Below, piece by piece: positions 34,564 to 43,380 of a stretch of DNA of 64,000 nt (its first letter is position 1; each line of letters starts with the position of its first letter). The notes under the pieces were generated by a model. It saw only the letters and a program-made list of their open reading frames with translations, ran no database searches and was not told where the DNA came from. The stretch lies in assembly GCF_003584125.1 (NCBI RefSeq), contig NZ_QXFL01000001.1:124001-188000 (forward strand), given 5' to 3'. This DNA is from Aurantiacibacter zhengii. Its GTDB lineage: Bacteria; Pseudomonadota; Alphaproteobacteria; Sphingomonadales; Sphingomonadaceae. The position numbers and the translations under genes were made by a program.

Positions 34564-35517
34564 ATGAGCCTTCGTGTCGCCGTCCAGATGGATCCGATGG
34601 AATCGATCAAGATCGCCGGCGATTCCAGTTTCGCCCTGATGCTGGAAGCACAGGCTCGCGGCCATGCCCTCTGGCACTATGATGTCACCACGCTTTCATG
34701 GGAAGAAGGCAGGATATCGGCCTGGGCAAGGCCGGTGACGGTCCAGCGTGTGGAGGGTGACCATTACACGGCGGGGACCTTGCGCAAGATCGACCTGGCA
34801 GAAGATATCGATGTCGTCCTGATGCGGCAGGACCCGCCGTTCCACCTCGGCTATATCAGCGCGGCCCTGCTGCTAGACCGGCTGAAGGGCAGGACGCTGG
34901 TCAGCAACGATCCGCGCGAAGTCATCAACGCCCCTGAAAAGATGTTCGTGCTGGATTATGCGCGTTTCATGCCGCCCACGCTGATCGCACGAAAGCTGGA
35001 GGACGTGCTCGAATTCCAGAAGAAGCACGGTGCCGTGGTGGTGAAGCCCCTTCACGGCAATGGCGGCAAGGCCATCTTCAAGATCGATGCCGAGGGGACC
35101 AACACCTCCGCCCTGTTCGAGGTGTTCAACCAGACCTGGCCCGAACCGCATATGGTGCAGCCCTTCCTTCCCAGCGTATCCCAGGGCGACAAGCGCATCG
35201 TGCTAGTGGACGGCGAGGTTGCAGGTGCCATCAACCGCAAGCCGGGGCAGGGCGAATTCCGCTCCAACCTGGCGCAGGGCGGCTCCGCAGAGGCCAGTCA
35301 GCTTACCGCGCGCGAAGAAGAGATTTGCGCCGCCATGGGTCCGGAACTGAAGCGCCGGGGGCTGACATTTGTCGGCATCGACGTGATCGGCGGCGAATGG
35401 CTGACCGAGATCAACGTCACCAGCCCGACTGGGATTGTCGCGATCGACAGGTACAACGGGACCAACACCGCCGGCATGATCTGGGATGCACTGGAGCGGC
35501 GCCACTCTTCCATGTGA
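34564..35517 (+). CDS. gshB: Glutathione synthetase
   Basis: 317 residues, bacterial GshB. N-domain (MSLRVAVQMDPMESIKIAGD), DVVLMRQDPPFHLGYISAAL, and ATP-grasp core with KPLHGNGGKAIFKIDAEG and FVGIDVIGGEWLTEINVTSP. Ligates glycine to gamma-glutamylcysteine. ATG at 34564 is preceded by gaggaaaaacacc; an ATG five codons earlier lies at the ribosome binding site and is rejected. gshA is not in the window. Confidence 0.97.
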   Translation: MSLRVAVQMDPMESIKIAGDSSFALMLEAQARGHALWHYDVTTLSWEEGRISAWARPVTVQRVEGDHYTAGTLRKIDLAEDIDVVLMRQDPPFHLGYISAALLLDRLKGRTLVSNDPREVINAPEKMFVLDYARFMPPTLIARKLEDVLEFQKKHGAVVVKPLHGNGGKAIFKIDAEGTNTSALFEVFNQTWPEPHMVQPFLPSVSQGDKRIVLVDGEVAGAINRKPGQGEFRSNLAQGGSAEASQLTAREEEICAAMGPELKRRGLTFVGIDVIGGEWLTEINVTSPTGIVAIDRYNGTNTAGMIWDALERRHSSM

Positions 35518-35564
35518 GCAGCAATGTGACAGGACCGATCCGCGCCGCTGCGGGTTATTGAGCC

Positions 35565-36179
35565 ATGGAAACCCTCATCATCGACCTGATCGAGCGCGGC
35601 GGATATCTCGGCATCTTCATGCTGATGGCGCTGGAAAACATCATTCCGCCGGTGCCCAGTGAAGTCATCATGGGCGTGGGCGGACTGCTGGTGCAGCGCG
35701 GTTCGATGGAGTTCTGGCCACTGCTGCTGATCGGGACGCTCGGCACCGTTGCAGGCAACTATTGCTGGTACTGGCTTGGCGACACCTACGGCTACAAAAG
35801 GCTGGAACCGCTGGTCGATCGCTGGGGCCGCTGGCTGACGATCGACTGGGAGCATATTGCCGAAGCGCAGCTGTTCTTCACCCGGCGCGGGCACTGGGTA
35901 GTGTTCTTCCTGCGCTTCTCTCCCTTCTTGCGCACGATCATCTCCCTGCCTGCCGGTCTGGCGCACATGCCTAAGATGAAATTCCTGCTCTTCACCTTTG
36001 CAGGGTCGCTGATCTGGAATGCGCTGCTGATCAAGGGCGGCCAGTGGATCGGTCACTGGCTGGAGGATTCGCAGCACATCCTCGCATATATCATCCTCGG
36101 CCTGATCGCGCTGACAGTGATCGGTTACGTCTGGCGCCTGTTCACCTGGACGCCGCGGGCCGAGCGCGAGGAGGACTAG
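35565..36179 (+). CDS. DedA family membrane protein
   Basis: 204 residues, about five hydrophobic segments. Family motifs: ENIIPPVPSEVIMGVGGLLV, GNYCWYWLGDTYGYKRLEP and FFLRFSPFLRTIISLPAGLA. DedA proteins are required for membrane homeostasis, lipid carrier recycling and division. ATG at 35565; the tag stop overlaps the convergent xerC stop by 4 bases. Confidence 0.95.
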   Translation: METLIIDLIERGGYLGIFMLMALENIIPPVPSEVIMGVGGLLVQRGSMEFWPLLLIGTLGTVAGNYCWYWLGDTYGYKRLEPLVDRWGRWLTIDWEHIAEAQLFFTRRGHWVVFFLRFSPFLRTIISLPAGLAHMPKMKFLLFTFAGSLIWNALLIKGGQWIGHWLEDSQHILAYIILGLIALTVIGYVWRLFTWTPRAEREED

Positions 36180-37072
36180 TCGCTCTCGCGCGGATGAGCC
36201 GAGCGGTATGCTTCGAGCATCCTGGCTGCATCCACTTTCGTATAGATTTGCGTCGAACCGAGGCTGGCATGGCCGAGCAGTTCCTGCAGGCTGCGCAGAT
36301 CCGCCCCCGAACCGAGCAGGTGCGTCGCGAAGCTGTGGCGCAGGGCGTGGGGGGTTGCTGTTGCGGGCAAACCCAGGCCTTTCCGCGCCCGCGCCATCGC
36401 CTTCTGGACCGTACCCTGTGACAGGGGCCCGCCGCGCGCCCCCTTAAACAGGGCATCTGCGCTGTCGAACGGATGCGGACAGATTTCGACGTAGGCTTGC
36501 ACCGCTTCGCGCACGACCGGGATCAGGGGAACAACGCGCTGCTTGTTGCCCTTGCCGGTCACCACCAGTGTCTCGCTCAATGGCAGGTCACCCGCTTTCA
36601 GCGAAAGCGCTTCCGCAATGCGCAGCCCTGCGCCGTACATCAGCAAGAGGACTGCAGCATCGCGTTTCCCGGTCCAGTCGGCGCTGGAGGTTTGCTCGAC
36701 CATGTCGGTAAGGCCCACCGCCTCGTCCGGCGTGACGGGGCGGGGCAGCCCCTTCTTGATACGCGGCCCGCGAAGGCGCGGCGCGGTGCCGGGTTCGGCG
36801 CCCACCTGCTCTCGCGCGTGTGCCACGAACCCCTTGAGCGCGGACAGCTCGCGCGCGGCAGAGACATTGCCGATTCCCTCTCCGCGGCGCGTGGCGAGAT
36901 GGGAGCGCAAGTCGCGGGTAGAAACATTGGCCACCGCCTGCCAATCCGACAGCCCCAGCGCCAGCATCAGGCGTTCGGCTGTCGCCACATAGGCGCGAAC
37001 GGTATGGGGACTGCGGCGCCTTCCGGTAGCCAGATGGTCGCGCCACTGATCGAGAAGCGCGGATACGCTCAT
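36176..37072 (-). CDS. xerC: Tyrosine recombinase, XerC-type
   Basis: 298 residues. N-terminal SAM-like DNA-binding domain (residues 1-95) and a catalytic domain with GAGLRIAEALSLKAGD (Arg), VTGKGNKQRVVPL (Lys), TPHALRHSFATHLLGSGADL (His-x-x-Arg), LGHASLGSTQIYTKVDAARM (His, catalytic Tyr). XerC with XerD resolves chromosome dimers at dif. XerC rather than XerD is judged from context beside hemW, rdgB and rph, and is not certain. ATG overlaps the hemW stop (ATGA). Confidence 0.9.
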   Translation of the reverse strand: MSVSALLDQWRDHLATGRRRSPHTVRAYVATAERLMLALGLSDWQAVANVSTRDLRSHLATRRGEGIGNVSAARELSALKGFVAHAREQVGAEPGTAPRLRGPRIKKGLPRPVTPDEAVGLTDMVEQTSSADWTGKRDAAVLLLMYGAGLRIAEALSLKAGDLPLSETLVVTGKGNKQRVVPLIPVVREAVQAYVEICPHPFDSADALFKGARGGPLSQGTVQKAMARARKGLGLPATATPHALRHSFATHLLGSGADLRSLQELLGHASLGSTQIYTKVDAARMLEAYRSAHPRESD

Positions 37073-38220
37073 GCCAGCGCCAGCTCGTCTGTCACCAGCT
37101 CTGCGAGAAGGGCGTCCAATAAGGGCATGCCCTCAGAAGTGACGCCCACCCGTGAACCTTCCTCCCAGGCAAGACCGAGCCGCGCATAATGTATCAGCTT
37201 GTCCGGCTGGATCAGGCTGGCCGGGGCAAGTGCCAACCTTTTACCCAGCGCTTCGAGATCGACGCCCTCTGCAAGGCGCAGTCCCATCAGCAGCGCTTCA
37301 GACGCCTGTTCGGCGACACCAAGTGCCCGCTCTTCTTTCAGGCCGTGGCCGTTTCGCGATACGGCGTCGATCCAGTTCTCCGGCTTTTTGTGACGCATGG
37401 TGGCTAGCCCACCGCGACGCCCGTGCGCGCCGGGGCCGATGCCTGCGTAGTCGTCGTAGCGCCAATAGGTTAGGTTGTGCCGGCTCTCTTCGCCGGGGCG
37501 GGCGTGATTGCTGATCTCGTAAGGCGGCAGGCCCGCGTCCGTCGTCAATTCGCGGGTGATGGCGAAAAGGTCCGCTGCCCGGTCATCATCGAGAGGCATG
37601 AAACCTCCGCGACGGACATCCGTGGCAAAACGCGTGCCCGGCTCGATGGTAAGCTGGTACAGCGACAGGTGGCCGGTGCCAAAACCAAGGGCGCGGGAAA
37701 GCTGCTCGCGCCAATGGTCTTCCGTCTGGTCGGGCAGAGCATAGATCAGGTCGAACGAAACCCGCGCGAACACCGATTGCGCGGTCTCCAGCGCTGTCAG
37801 ACCCTCGGAGGCATCGTGCAAGCGGCCCAGGAACCGCAGAGCGCTGTCGTCCAGCGACTGCAGGCCCAGCGACACCCGATTGACGCCTGCCGATGACAGG
37901 GCAGCGAAATTGGCAGCCTCGACCGAGGAGGGATTGGCTTCCAGCGTTATTTCGACATCCGGTGCAAAGCCCCAGAGTTTCTCGGCCTCGGCCAACAATG
38001 CCTCGACCAAGGCAGGGGGCATCAGCGAAGGCGTGCCGCCTCCGAAGAAAATGGAATGCAGCGGCTCACCGCCCGCGATCTCGGCTTCATGGCGCAAGTC
38101 TGCCAGCAACGCCGCCTGCCACGCGGCCACGTCAACGCTGTCTCGCACGTGCGAGTTGAAGTCGCAGTACGGGCATTTCGCCAGGCAAAAGGGCCAGTGG
38201 ATGTAGAGGGCGCGGGCCAT
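37069..38220 (-). CDS. hemW: Radical SAM heme chaperone HemW
   Basis: 383 residues. Radical-SAM CxxxCxxC motif in IHWPFCLAKCPYCDFNSHV near residue 10, followed by SIFFGGGTPSLMP and VSLGLQSLDDSALRFLGRLH. HemW handles heme, in contrast to the coproporphyrinogen dehydrogenase HemN. The start at 38220 is the conserved MARALYIHWPF. It lies between xerC (overlapping) and rdgB (577 bases upstream on the same strand, with a CAP protein gene on the other strand between). Confidence 0.95.
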   Translation of the reverse strand: MARALYIHWPFCLAKCPYCDFNSHVRDSVDVAAWQAALLADLRHEAEIAGGEPLHSIFFGGGTPSLMPPALVEALLAEAEKLWGFAPDVEITLEANPSSVEAANFAALSSAGVNRVSLGLQSLDDSALRFLGRLHDASEGLTALETAQSVFARVSFDLIYALPDQTEDHWREQLSRALGFGTGHLSLYQLTIEPGTRFATDVRRGGFMPLDDDRAADLFAITRELTTDAGLPPYEISNHARPGEESRHNLTYWRYDDYAGIGPGAHGRRGGLATMRHKKPENWIDAVSRNGHGLKEERALGVAEQASEALLMGLRLAEGVDLEALGKRLALAPASLIQPDKLIHYARLGLAWEEGSRVGVTSEGMPLLDALLAELVTDELALA

Positions 38221-38267
38221 GTGGTTGTTTTCAGTCTCCGTTAACCCGCAATAGCCAAGGTGGGCGG

Positions 38268-38801
38268 ATGGGAAAAGGACGGGTCTTTCTTGCCGCACTG
38301 GCGGCTGTCGCTTCGCTTGGCACGGTTTCCGCTCCGCTTTCGGCGCAGGACAAGGGCCGTATCAACCCCTTTGCCATCAGCCTGCTGGAAGAACACAACC
38401 GCGCCCGGGCCGAGGTGGGTGTGCCGCGCCTGGAATGGAGCAATCGCCTGGCGCGCGAGGCTCATGACTGGGCGCAGCACATAGCTCGGCAAGGCAGGAT
38501 GATCCACGCCAATCGCGAGCAGCGGAACGGATCGGGCGAGAATCTGTGGATGGGTTATGCAGGATACTACGGGCCTGATGTGATGGTGGGCGGTTTCCTG
38601 GCGGAGCGGCAGCACTTTCGCAACGGCACCTTTCCGCAGGTCTCCTCCACTGGCAACTGGCGCGATGTTGGGCACTACACCCAGGTTATCTGGCGCGGCA
38701 CCCGCGAAGTCGGTTGTGCCGTGGCCCGCGGCGGCACGAACGATTTCCTCGTCTGCCGCTACTACCCCGCCGGAAACGTTTACAACCAGCGCGTTTTCTA
38801 G
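38268..38801 (+). CDS. Secreted CAP/SCP domain protein
   Basis: 177 residues. Signal peptide residues 1-26 (ending APLSAQ). CAP fold: [20 protein letters not shown], then [10 protein letters not shown] and [20 protein letters not shown], with C-terminal [16 protein letters not shown] (PR-1-like) proteins are secreted and of varied function, often calcium- or lipid-binding. ATG at 38268. Convergent with rdgB (4-base stop overlap) and divergent from hemW. Confidence 0.93.
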   Translation: MGKGRVFLAALAAVASLGTVSAPLSAQDKGRINPFAISLLEEHNRARAEVGVPRLEWSNRLAREAHDWAQHIARQGRMIHANREQRNGSGENLWMGYAGYYGPDVMVGGFLAERQHFRNGTFPQVSSTGNWRDVGHYTQVIWRGTREVGCAVARGGTNDFLVCRYYPAGNVYNQRVF

Positions 38802-39427
38802 GCGGCGAACTGGTCTGCCTTCAGTTTCGCGAAGGCATCCGCGCGGTGGCTGATCGCGTGCTTTTCTTCCGGTTCCAGCTCGGCAAAAGTCTGCTGCCGC
38901 CCTTGCGGTACAAACACCGGATCGTAACCGAACCCCATGGTGCCGCGCGGAGGCCAGGTCAGCGTGCCATCGGCCCGGCCTTCGTAAACCACATGCTCCC
39001 CATCGGGCCAGGAAATTGCGAGCACGCATGAAAACCAGCAGTCGCGCGGTGTATCCGGGCCCTTGGCCTGCAACAGACCCTCCACCTTGCCCATGGCCAT
39101 GTACCAGTCGCGGCCCGGTTCACCTTCGAAGAACTGCCGCTCCGCCCAGTCTGCGGTATAGACGCCGGGGCGACCGTCCAGCGCCGCAACCGACAGGCCG
39201 CTGTCGTCGGCGAGGGCGGGAAGGCCCGAAGCCTCCGCCGCCGCGCGCGCCTTGATCAGGGCATTCTCGACGAAGGTGGTGCCGGTTTCGGGAGGTTCCG
39301 GCAGGCCAAGCGAACCCGCCGAGATGCAGTCGAGACCATGAGGCTCCAGCAACTTGGCGATCTCCTTCAGCTTGCCCGCGTTATGCGTGGCAATCACCAG
39401 CTTTCCCGGCCCCAGCTTCCGGCTCAT
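38798..39427 (-). CDS. rdgB: RdgB/HAM1 non-canonical purine NTP pyrophosphatase
   Basis: 209 residues. Removes dITP/XTP from the nucleotide pool. N-terminal [44 protein letters not shown]-type core ([20 protein letters not shown]), and C-terminal [17 protein letters not shown]. Start at the [18 protein letters not shown] overlaps rph (ATGA). Longer frames are antisense artefacts. Confidence 0.96.
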   Translation of the reverse strand: MSRKLGPGKLVIATHNAGKLKEIAKLLEPHGLDCISAGSLGLPEPPETGTTFVENALIKARAAAEASGLPALADDSGLSVAALDGRPGVYTADWAERQFFEGEPGRDWYMAMGKVEGLLQAKGPDTPRDCWFSCVLAISWPDGEHVVYEGRADGTLTWPPRGTMGFGYDPVFVPQGRQQTFAELEPEEKHAISHRADAFAKLKADQFAA

Positions 39428-40137
39428 TTCGTAGCCGCGTCCTGTGCCTTGAAGATTTCCGCGCAGCCCATCTGGGCAAGACGCAGCAGGCGCAGCAGGC
39501 CTTCCTCGTCGTAGGTTGCGCCTTCGGCAGTGGCCTGCACTTCGGCAATCTGGCCGCCTTCGATCAGTACAAAGTTGGCGTCGGCATCGGCGTTGGAATC
39601 CTCGACATAGTCCAGGTCCAGCACCGGGGTGCCCTGATGGATGCCGCAGGAAATGGCGGCGATCTTGGCGGTAAGGGGGTCTTCCTTGATCGCGCCTGCT
39701 TCCATCAGCTTGTTTACCGCCATGCGCAGGGCCACCCATGCGCCACTGATCGAGGCAGTGCGGGTGCCGCCGTCGGCCTGGATTACGTCGCAATCGAGCG
39801 TGATCTGCCGCTCACCCAGCTTCTCCATATCGCAGACTGCGCGCAAGGAACGACCGATAAGCCGCTGAATTTCCTGCGTACGACCGCTCTGCTTGCCCTT
39901 GGCCGCCTCGCGCGAGCCGCGGGTGTGCGTGGCGCGGGGCAGCATCGAATACTCGCCGGTGACCCAGCCCTGGCCCTTGCCGCGCAGCCACGGCGGGATG
40001 CGTTCTTCGACAGATGCGGTGCACAGCACGCGGGTGTCGCCAAAGCTGATGAGGCACGAACCCTCGGCATGCTTGGTAAAGCCGGTTTCGATGGTGATGG
40101 CGCGCATTTCGTCAGGCGCACGGCCGGAAGGTCGCAT
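39424..40137 (-). CDS. rph: Ribonuclease PH
   Basis: 237 residues, 3'-5' phosphorolytic exonuclease that trims tRNA 3' ends. Hallmarks: [54 protein letters not shown] and [20 protein letters not shown]. Divergent from hrcA across a 59-base gap. Confidence 0.97.
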   Translation of the reverse strand: MRPSGRAPDEMRAITIETGFTKHAEGSCLISFGDTRVLCTASVEERIPPWLRGKGQGWVTGEYSMLPRATHTRGSREAAKGKQSGRTQEIQRLIGRSLRAVCDMEKLGERQITLDCDVIQADGGTRTASISGAWVALRMAVNKLMEAGAIKEDPLTAKIAAISCGIHQGTPVLDLDYVEDSNADADANFVLIEGGQIAEVQATAEGATYDEEGLLRLLRLAQMGCAEIFKAQDAATK

Positions 40138-40166
40138 TGATTTCTCCGATTGAAGCGTTTGCGAGA

Positions 40167-40193
40167 AGCGCCCTAGCGGTTAGATAGGGCGCT
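40167..40193 (+). promoter_or_regulatory. hrcA: Inverted repeat overlapping the hrcA ribosome binding site
   Basis: Arms agcgccct (40167-40174) and agggcgct (40186-40193) pair perfectly around an 11-base loop. The 3' arm contains the only Shine-Dalgarno-like bases (aggg) before the hrcA ATG at 40197. The structure could hide the start from ribosomes. It does not resemble CIRCE. Confidence 0.5.
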
Positions 40194-40196
40194 GTC

Positions 40197-41240
40197 ATGG
40201 CTTCTCCACCGATCACCGAACTGACAGCACGCGCAAAGGAGATCTTCCGCCTGGTGGTAGAAGATTACCTCGCCAGTGGCCAGCCTGTCGGCTCCAAGAC
40301 GCTGGCGCAGCGCGGGGAAGTGAACCTGTCGCCAGCCTCGATCCGTTCGGTGCTGAGCGAACTGGAGGGGTTCGGCCTGCTGGCGGCGCCGCACACCAGC
40401 GCGGGGCGGATGCCGACAGACCTTGGCCTGCGGCTGTTTGTCGACGGCATCATGCAGGTTGCCGAACCTACCCGGGCCGAACGCGCGGCTATCGAGCAGC
40501 AGCTTGCCACGCCCGGCCCGATTGAGGAGGCGCTGGAGACCACCAGTGCGCTGCTCTCCAACCTGTCGGGCGCGGCGGGCATGGTGATGGTGCCGCAAAG
40601 GGAAGCGCGTCTGTCGCAGTTGAACCTCGTGCCGCTGGACCAGAAGCGCGCTCTCGCCGTGCTGGTCGGGGAAGACGGGCACGTGGAAAACCGACTGGTG
40701 GAACTGGACGGCCCCGTCTCCCCCTCCGCCCTTCAGGAAGCCAGCAATTACATTTCCACCCGGCTGCGCGGGCGCACGCTTGCCGAGGCCGCCAGGGCCA
40801 TGCAGACAGAGCTCGCCTCGGGCAGAAGCGCGCTTGACGAAGCCAGCCAGCGCCTGGTGGAGGCGGGTATCGCCACGTGGAGCGAGGATGCGGCGAAACG
40901 TCCTGTCCTGATCGTGCGCGGTGCCTCCAATCTGATCGACGAAAACGCGGCCACCGATCTCGAACGTGTGCGGCAATTGCTGGACGACCTTGAAAACAAG
41001 CAATCGGTGGCACAATTGCTCGATAGCGCGCGGCAGGCAGAATCGACCCGGATTTTCATCGGGGCCGAGAATCGCCTGTTCGCATTGTCCGGCTCGTCCG
41101 TCATCGCCGCCCCCTATCGCGACCGCGAGGGCAAGGTGGTTGGCGTGCTGGGTGTCATCGGTCCGACGCGGTTGAATTACGCCCGCGTCGTACCCATGGT
41201 GGACTTCACCGCCCATTCCCTGGGCAAGAGATTTGGTTAG
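40197..41240 (+). CDS. hrcA: Heat-inducible transcriptional repressor HrcA
   Basis: 347 residues. N-terminal winged-helix domain (ELTARAKEIFRLVVEDYLAS, VNLSPASIRSVLSELEGFGL, PHTSAGRMPTDLGLRLFVDG) and C-terminal GAF-like HrcA domain (GVLGVIGPTRLNYARVVPMV). HrcA binds CIRCE (TTAGCACTC-N9-GAGTGCTAA) and represses groESL and sometimes dnaK; no CIRCE is visible in this window. ATG at 40197. Eight bases to grpE. Confidence 0.97.
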   Translation: MASPPITELTARAKEIFRLVVEDYLASGQPVGSKTLAQRGEVNLSPASIRSVLSELEGFGLLAAPHTSAGRMPTDLGLRLFVDGIMQVAEPTRAERAAIEQQLATPGPIEEALETTSALLSNLSGAAGMVMVPQREARLSQLNLVPLDQKRALAVLVGEDGHVENRLVELDGPVSPSALQEASNYISTRLRGRTLAEAARAMQTELASGRSALDEASQRLVEAGIATWSEDAAKRPVLIVRGASNLIDENAATDLERVRQLLDDLENKQSVAQLLDSARQAESTRIFIGAENRLFALSGSSVIAAPYRDREGKVVGVLGVIGPTRLNYARVVPMVDFTAHSLGKRFG

Positions 41241-41248
41241 CGAGACAG

Positions 41249-41827
41249 ATGAGCGAGAATGACAAGAACCGCGACGAAGCGGTTGAAAAGGAACTGGAAG
41301 GCGTGCCGGAGGAATTCCTTTCGGACGAACCGGCGGAGGACGAGCAGGGCAGTTTCGAAGAGGAACTGGCGCAGCTTCGTTCGGATCTGGAGGCTGCCAA
41401 GCAGGAAACGCTCTACGCCAAGGCCGAGGCCCAGAACCAGCGACGCCGCCTGGAAAAGGAAGTGCAGGATGCGCGCGCCTATGCCGCGACCGGTTTCGCC
41501 CGCGATATCCTCAGCGTGGCCGACAACCTTGCCCGCGCCATCGATGCCATTCCGGAAGACTTGCGCGAAGACAGCAAGTTCAAGGGCCTCGTCGCCGGTA
41601 TCCAGGCCACCCAGCGCGAACTGGACAAGGTGTTCACCAACAACGGCATCACACGCATTGCCGCCGTGGGCCTGCCGCTGGACCCGAACCAGCACCAGGC
41701 GATGATGGAAATCCCCACCGACGATGCCGAGCCCGGTACCGTGGTGCAGGAAATGCAGGCAGGTTACATGATCAAGGACCGGCTGCTGCGGGCCAGCATG
41801 GTGGGCGTCGCAAAAAAGCCCGAATAG
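41249..41827 (+). CDS. grpE: Nucleotide exchange factor GrpE
   Basis: 192 residues. Acidic N-terminus, long coiled-coil helix (ELAQLRSDLEAAKQETLYAK, about 45-95) and C-terminal beta domain ending AGYMIKDRLLRASMVGVAKK. Releases ADP from DnaK. ATG at 41249, in an operon with hrcA. dnaK lies 2.3 kb downstream, interrupted by other genes. Confidence 0.97.
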   Translation: MSENDKNRDEAVEKELEGVPEEFLSDEPAEDEQGSFEEELAQLRSDLEAAKQETLYAKAEAQNQRRRLEKEVQDARAYAATGFARDILSVADNLARAIDAIPEDLREDSKFKGLVAGIQATQRELDKVFTNNGITRIAAVGLPLDPNQHQAMMEIPTDDAEPGTVVQEMQAGYMIKDRLLRASMVGVAKKPE

Positions 41828-41898
41828 GGCGATTTTCGGAACCTGAGGGCAGGGTCGACCGTAATCTCTCCGATACGGGGGATATACGGAGATTTGCC

Positions 41899-42189
41899 AT
41901 GAATACGAAACTGTTGCTCGCCCCCGCGCTGGTTGCATCCACCATGGGCCTGGGTGCCTGTGCGGATAACTACGCGGTAGAGGGCGGACTGGCCGGTGCG
42001 GCTGCCGGCGCTGCTGGTGCTGCTCTCCTGGGCGGTGATATCGAGACCTATGCCCTGGCGGGTGCCGCCATCGGCGGCGTCATCGGCTATGCGTCCGACA
42101 AGAACGATGAGTGCGATGGCTACTACGGCGATGGTCGCTACGTCGACGACGATTGCCGCGGATATGACGGTTACCAGCGCTACTGGTGA
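41899..42189 (+). CDS. Glycine-zipper lipoprotein/exported protein
   Basis: 96 residues. A signal sequence with a possible lipobox (STMGLGAC, Cys at residue 21). Two Gly/Ala-rich zipper helices follow: GGLAGAAAGAAGAALLGGDI and YALAGAAIGGVIGYASDKND. The C-terminus is Tyr/Asp/Gly-rich with a repeated ECDGYYGDG/DCRGYDGY pattern containing Cys. Glycine-zipper proteins are small envelope proteins; function unknown. A good terminator follows 24 bases after the stop. Confidence 0.78.
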   Translation: MNTKLLLAPALVASTMGLGACADNYAVEGGLAGAAAGAAGAALLGGDIETYALAGAAIGGVIGYASDKNDECDGYYGDGRYVDDDCRGYDGYQRYW

Positions 42190-42212
42190 TCGCTGACACA
42201 TCGCGAATTAAG

Positions 42213-42242
42213 AGGGCCGCTGCGCGACGCAGTGGCCCTTTC
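42213..42242 (+). terminator. Intrinsic terminator after the glycine-zipper gene
   Basis: A 12-bp stem (42213-42224 with 42228-42239, one G-T wobble, 3-base loop) is followed by ttcttgtt. It closes the unit that ends at 42189. Confidence 0.8.
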
Positions 42243-42298
42243 TTGTTATGGGGCCGCACGTCGCGCCACAGCCTGCTCGCAGAACTCGCCGGGAAGCC

Positions 42299-42880
42299 TC
42301 AAATGAACAGGTACAACACGAGATATCTCGTGATCAGGGCGACCAGCAATATCGCCTGTACACGACGATCGCGAAAGATCATCGCTGCGACCATCAGACC
42401 CACGAAGAGCACCGTCAGACCAACGGAAACAGGGGTCAAGAGGCTGGAGCGAATTGCCTCGATCGACAACAAGTAGGCCCATTGCGCGGCGACCAGCGCG
42501 ATCAGGATGCCGAATATCGTGCGCGAGACGCGAAAGTAATGCGTGTCCAGATCGCGAAAGCGGTCCGGGTCGCCTGGAAATACCAACCGCGCTGCCAGGT
42601 AATAGGAACTGGCAAAGGTCATCACACCCAGCAGCATCGGTGCCGTCACCGTAATGAGCGGGCGGACCGTCCAGGCGAACATCCAGAAACTCATCAGGTC
42701 TACCATGACGAAAATCGCCATCAGCGGCGTCAGCCAGCCAATGGCAAACTTCGCCTCCTGCCCCTTGGCATCGTATGCGAATTCGAGTTCGAGCGCCCGT
42801 CCGAGCCCTGACAGCAACTCGACCAGCGAAAGACCAAGCAGCAGGGCATAAAGAACAAAGATGAATTCGAAATCGGTCAC
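42299..42880 (-). CDS. Integral membrane protein of unknown function
   Basis: 193 residues with about six hydrophobic helices (e.g. FEFIFVLYALLLGLSLVELL at the start, then FAIGWLTPLMAIFVMVDLMS). No catalytic motif is apparent. It overlaps the zincin-like gene upstream by 4 bases and is the last gene of the PCu(A)C-zincin-membrane protein operon. Family not recognised. Confidence 0.78.
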   Translation of the reverse strand: MTDFEFIFVLYALLLGLSLVELLSGLGRALELEFAYDAKGQEAKFAIGWLTPLMAIFVMVDLMSFWMFAWTVRPLITVTAPMLLGVMTFASSYYLAARLVFPGDPDRFRDLDTHYFRVSRTIFGILIALVAAQWAYLLSIEAIRSSLLTPVSVGLTVLFVGLMVAAMIFRDRRVQAILLVALITRYLVLYLFI

Positions 42881-43380
42881 TTACCGGCTCCCGGAAAGTT
42901 CACCAACACGTCGTAGGCCGCAGGGTCTGCGACCCCCGCCAGCTTGTATCCGTTGCGGAGCAGGAACGCGTGCTCCACGATGCGGGCCTGTTGCTCTATG
43001 CCGTATTTCGTCAGTGCGCATCCGGGCTTCAGTGTGTAGTCGTAGCTCGCCCACGGCATCCGGTTCAGTACCAAGTACCAGTCGCCGCGTGTCTGGGTTT
43101 GCCAGACATGGGTCATTTCGTGAATGAACAGGGCCTGCCGCCTGACGGGCGCGCTCGCGAAATCGTCGCAATAGGTATCGCCCAGAGGGTGGAAGTGAAT
43201 GTGCCCGCGCGGGGCCATCGTGATACGTTTGGGCTGGAAAAAAGCCCATTTCCTGCGCCTTATGCGCACCTTCGCATAATCGATGGCGCTACCGAACATG
43301 GTGCGGGCAAGCGCGACTTCCCCTTCGCTCAGCGGCCTTTCGCCGCCGATCGGACAGGATGCCGCGCTGCCTGCATCCAT
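42877..43380 (-). CDS. Putative zinc-dependent protease-like protein with HEMTH motif (vgr-related)
   Basis: 167 residues. The motif IHEMTHVWQTQTRGDWYL carries HExxH (about residues 87-91), the zinc-binding helix seen in DUF4157-like/'vgr-related' proteins, with PLGDTYCDDF before it. The third zinc ligand cannot be assigned with confidence. There is no signal peptide and several Cys residues, so the location is uncertain. The start overlaps the PCu(A)C stop by one base (TAATG) and its stop overlaps the membrane protein gene by 4 bases, so this is an operon. Confidence 0.75.
   Translation of the reverse strand: MDAGSAASCPIGGERPLSEGEVALARTMFGSAIDYAKVRIRRRKWAFFQPKRITMAPRGHIHFHPLGDTYCDDFASAPVRRQALFIHEMTHVWQTQTRGDWYLVLNRMPWASYDYTLKPGCALTKYGIEQQARIVEHAFLLRNGYKLAGVADPAAYDVLVNFPGAGK

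Noticed and set aside
40138-40196. CIRCE or sigma-32 promoter before hrcA
   Set aside because: No GCACTC/GAGTGC pair exists here. ATTGAA ... CCCTAG could be read as a poor RpoH-type promoter, but the match is too weak to call.
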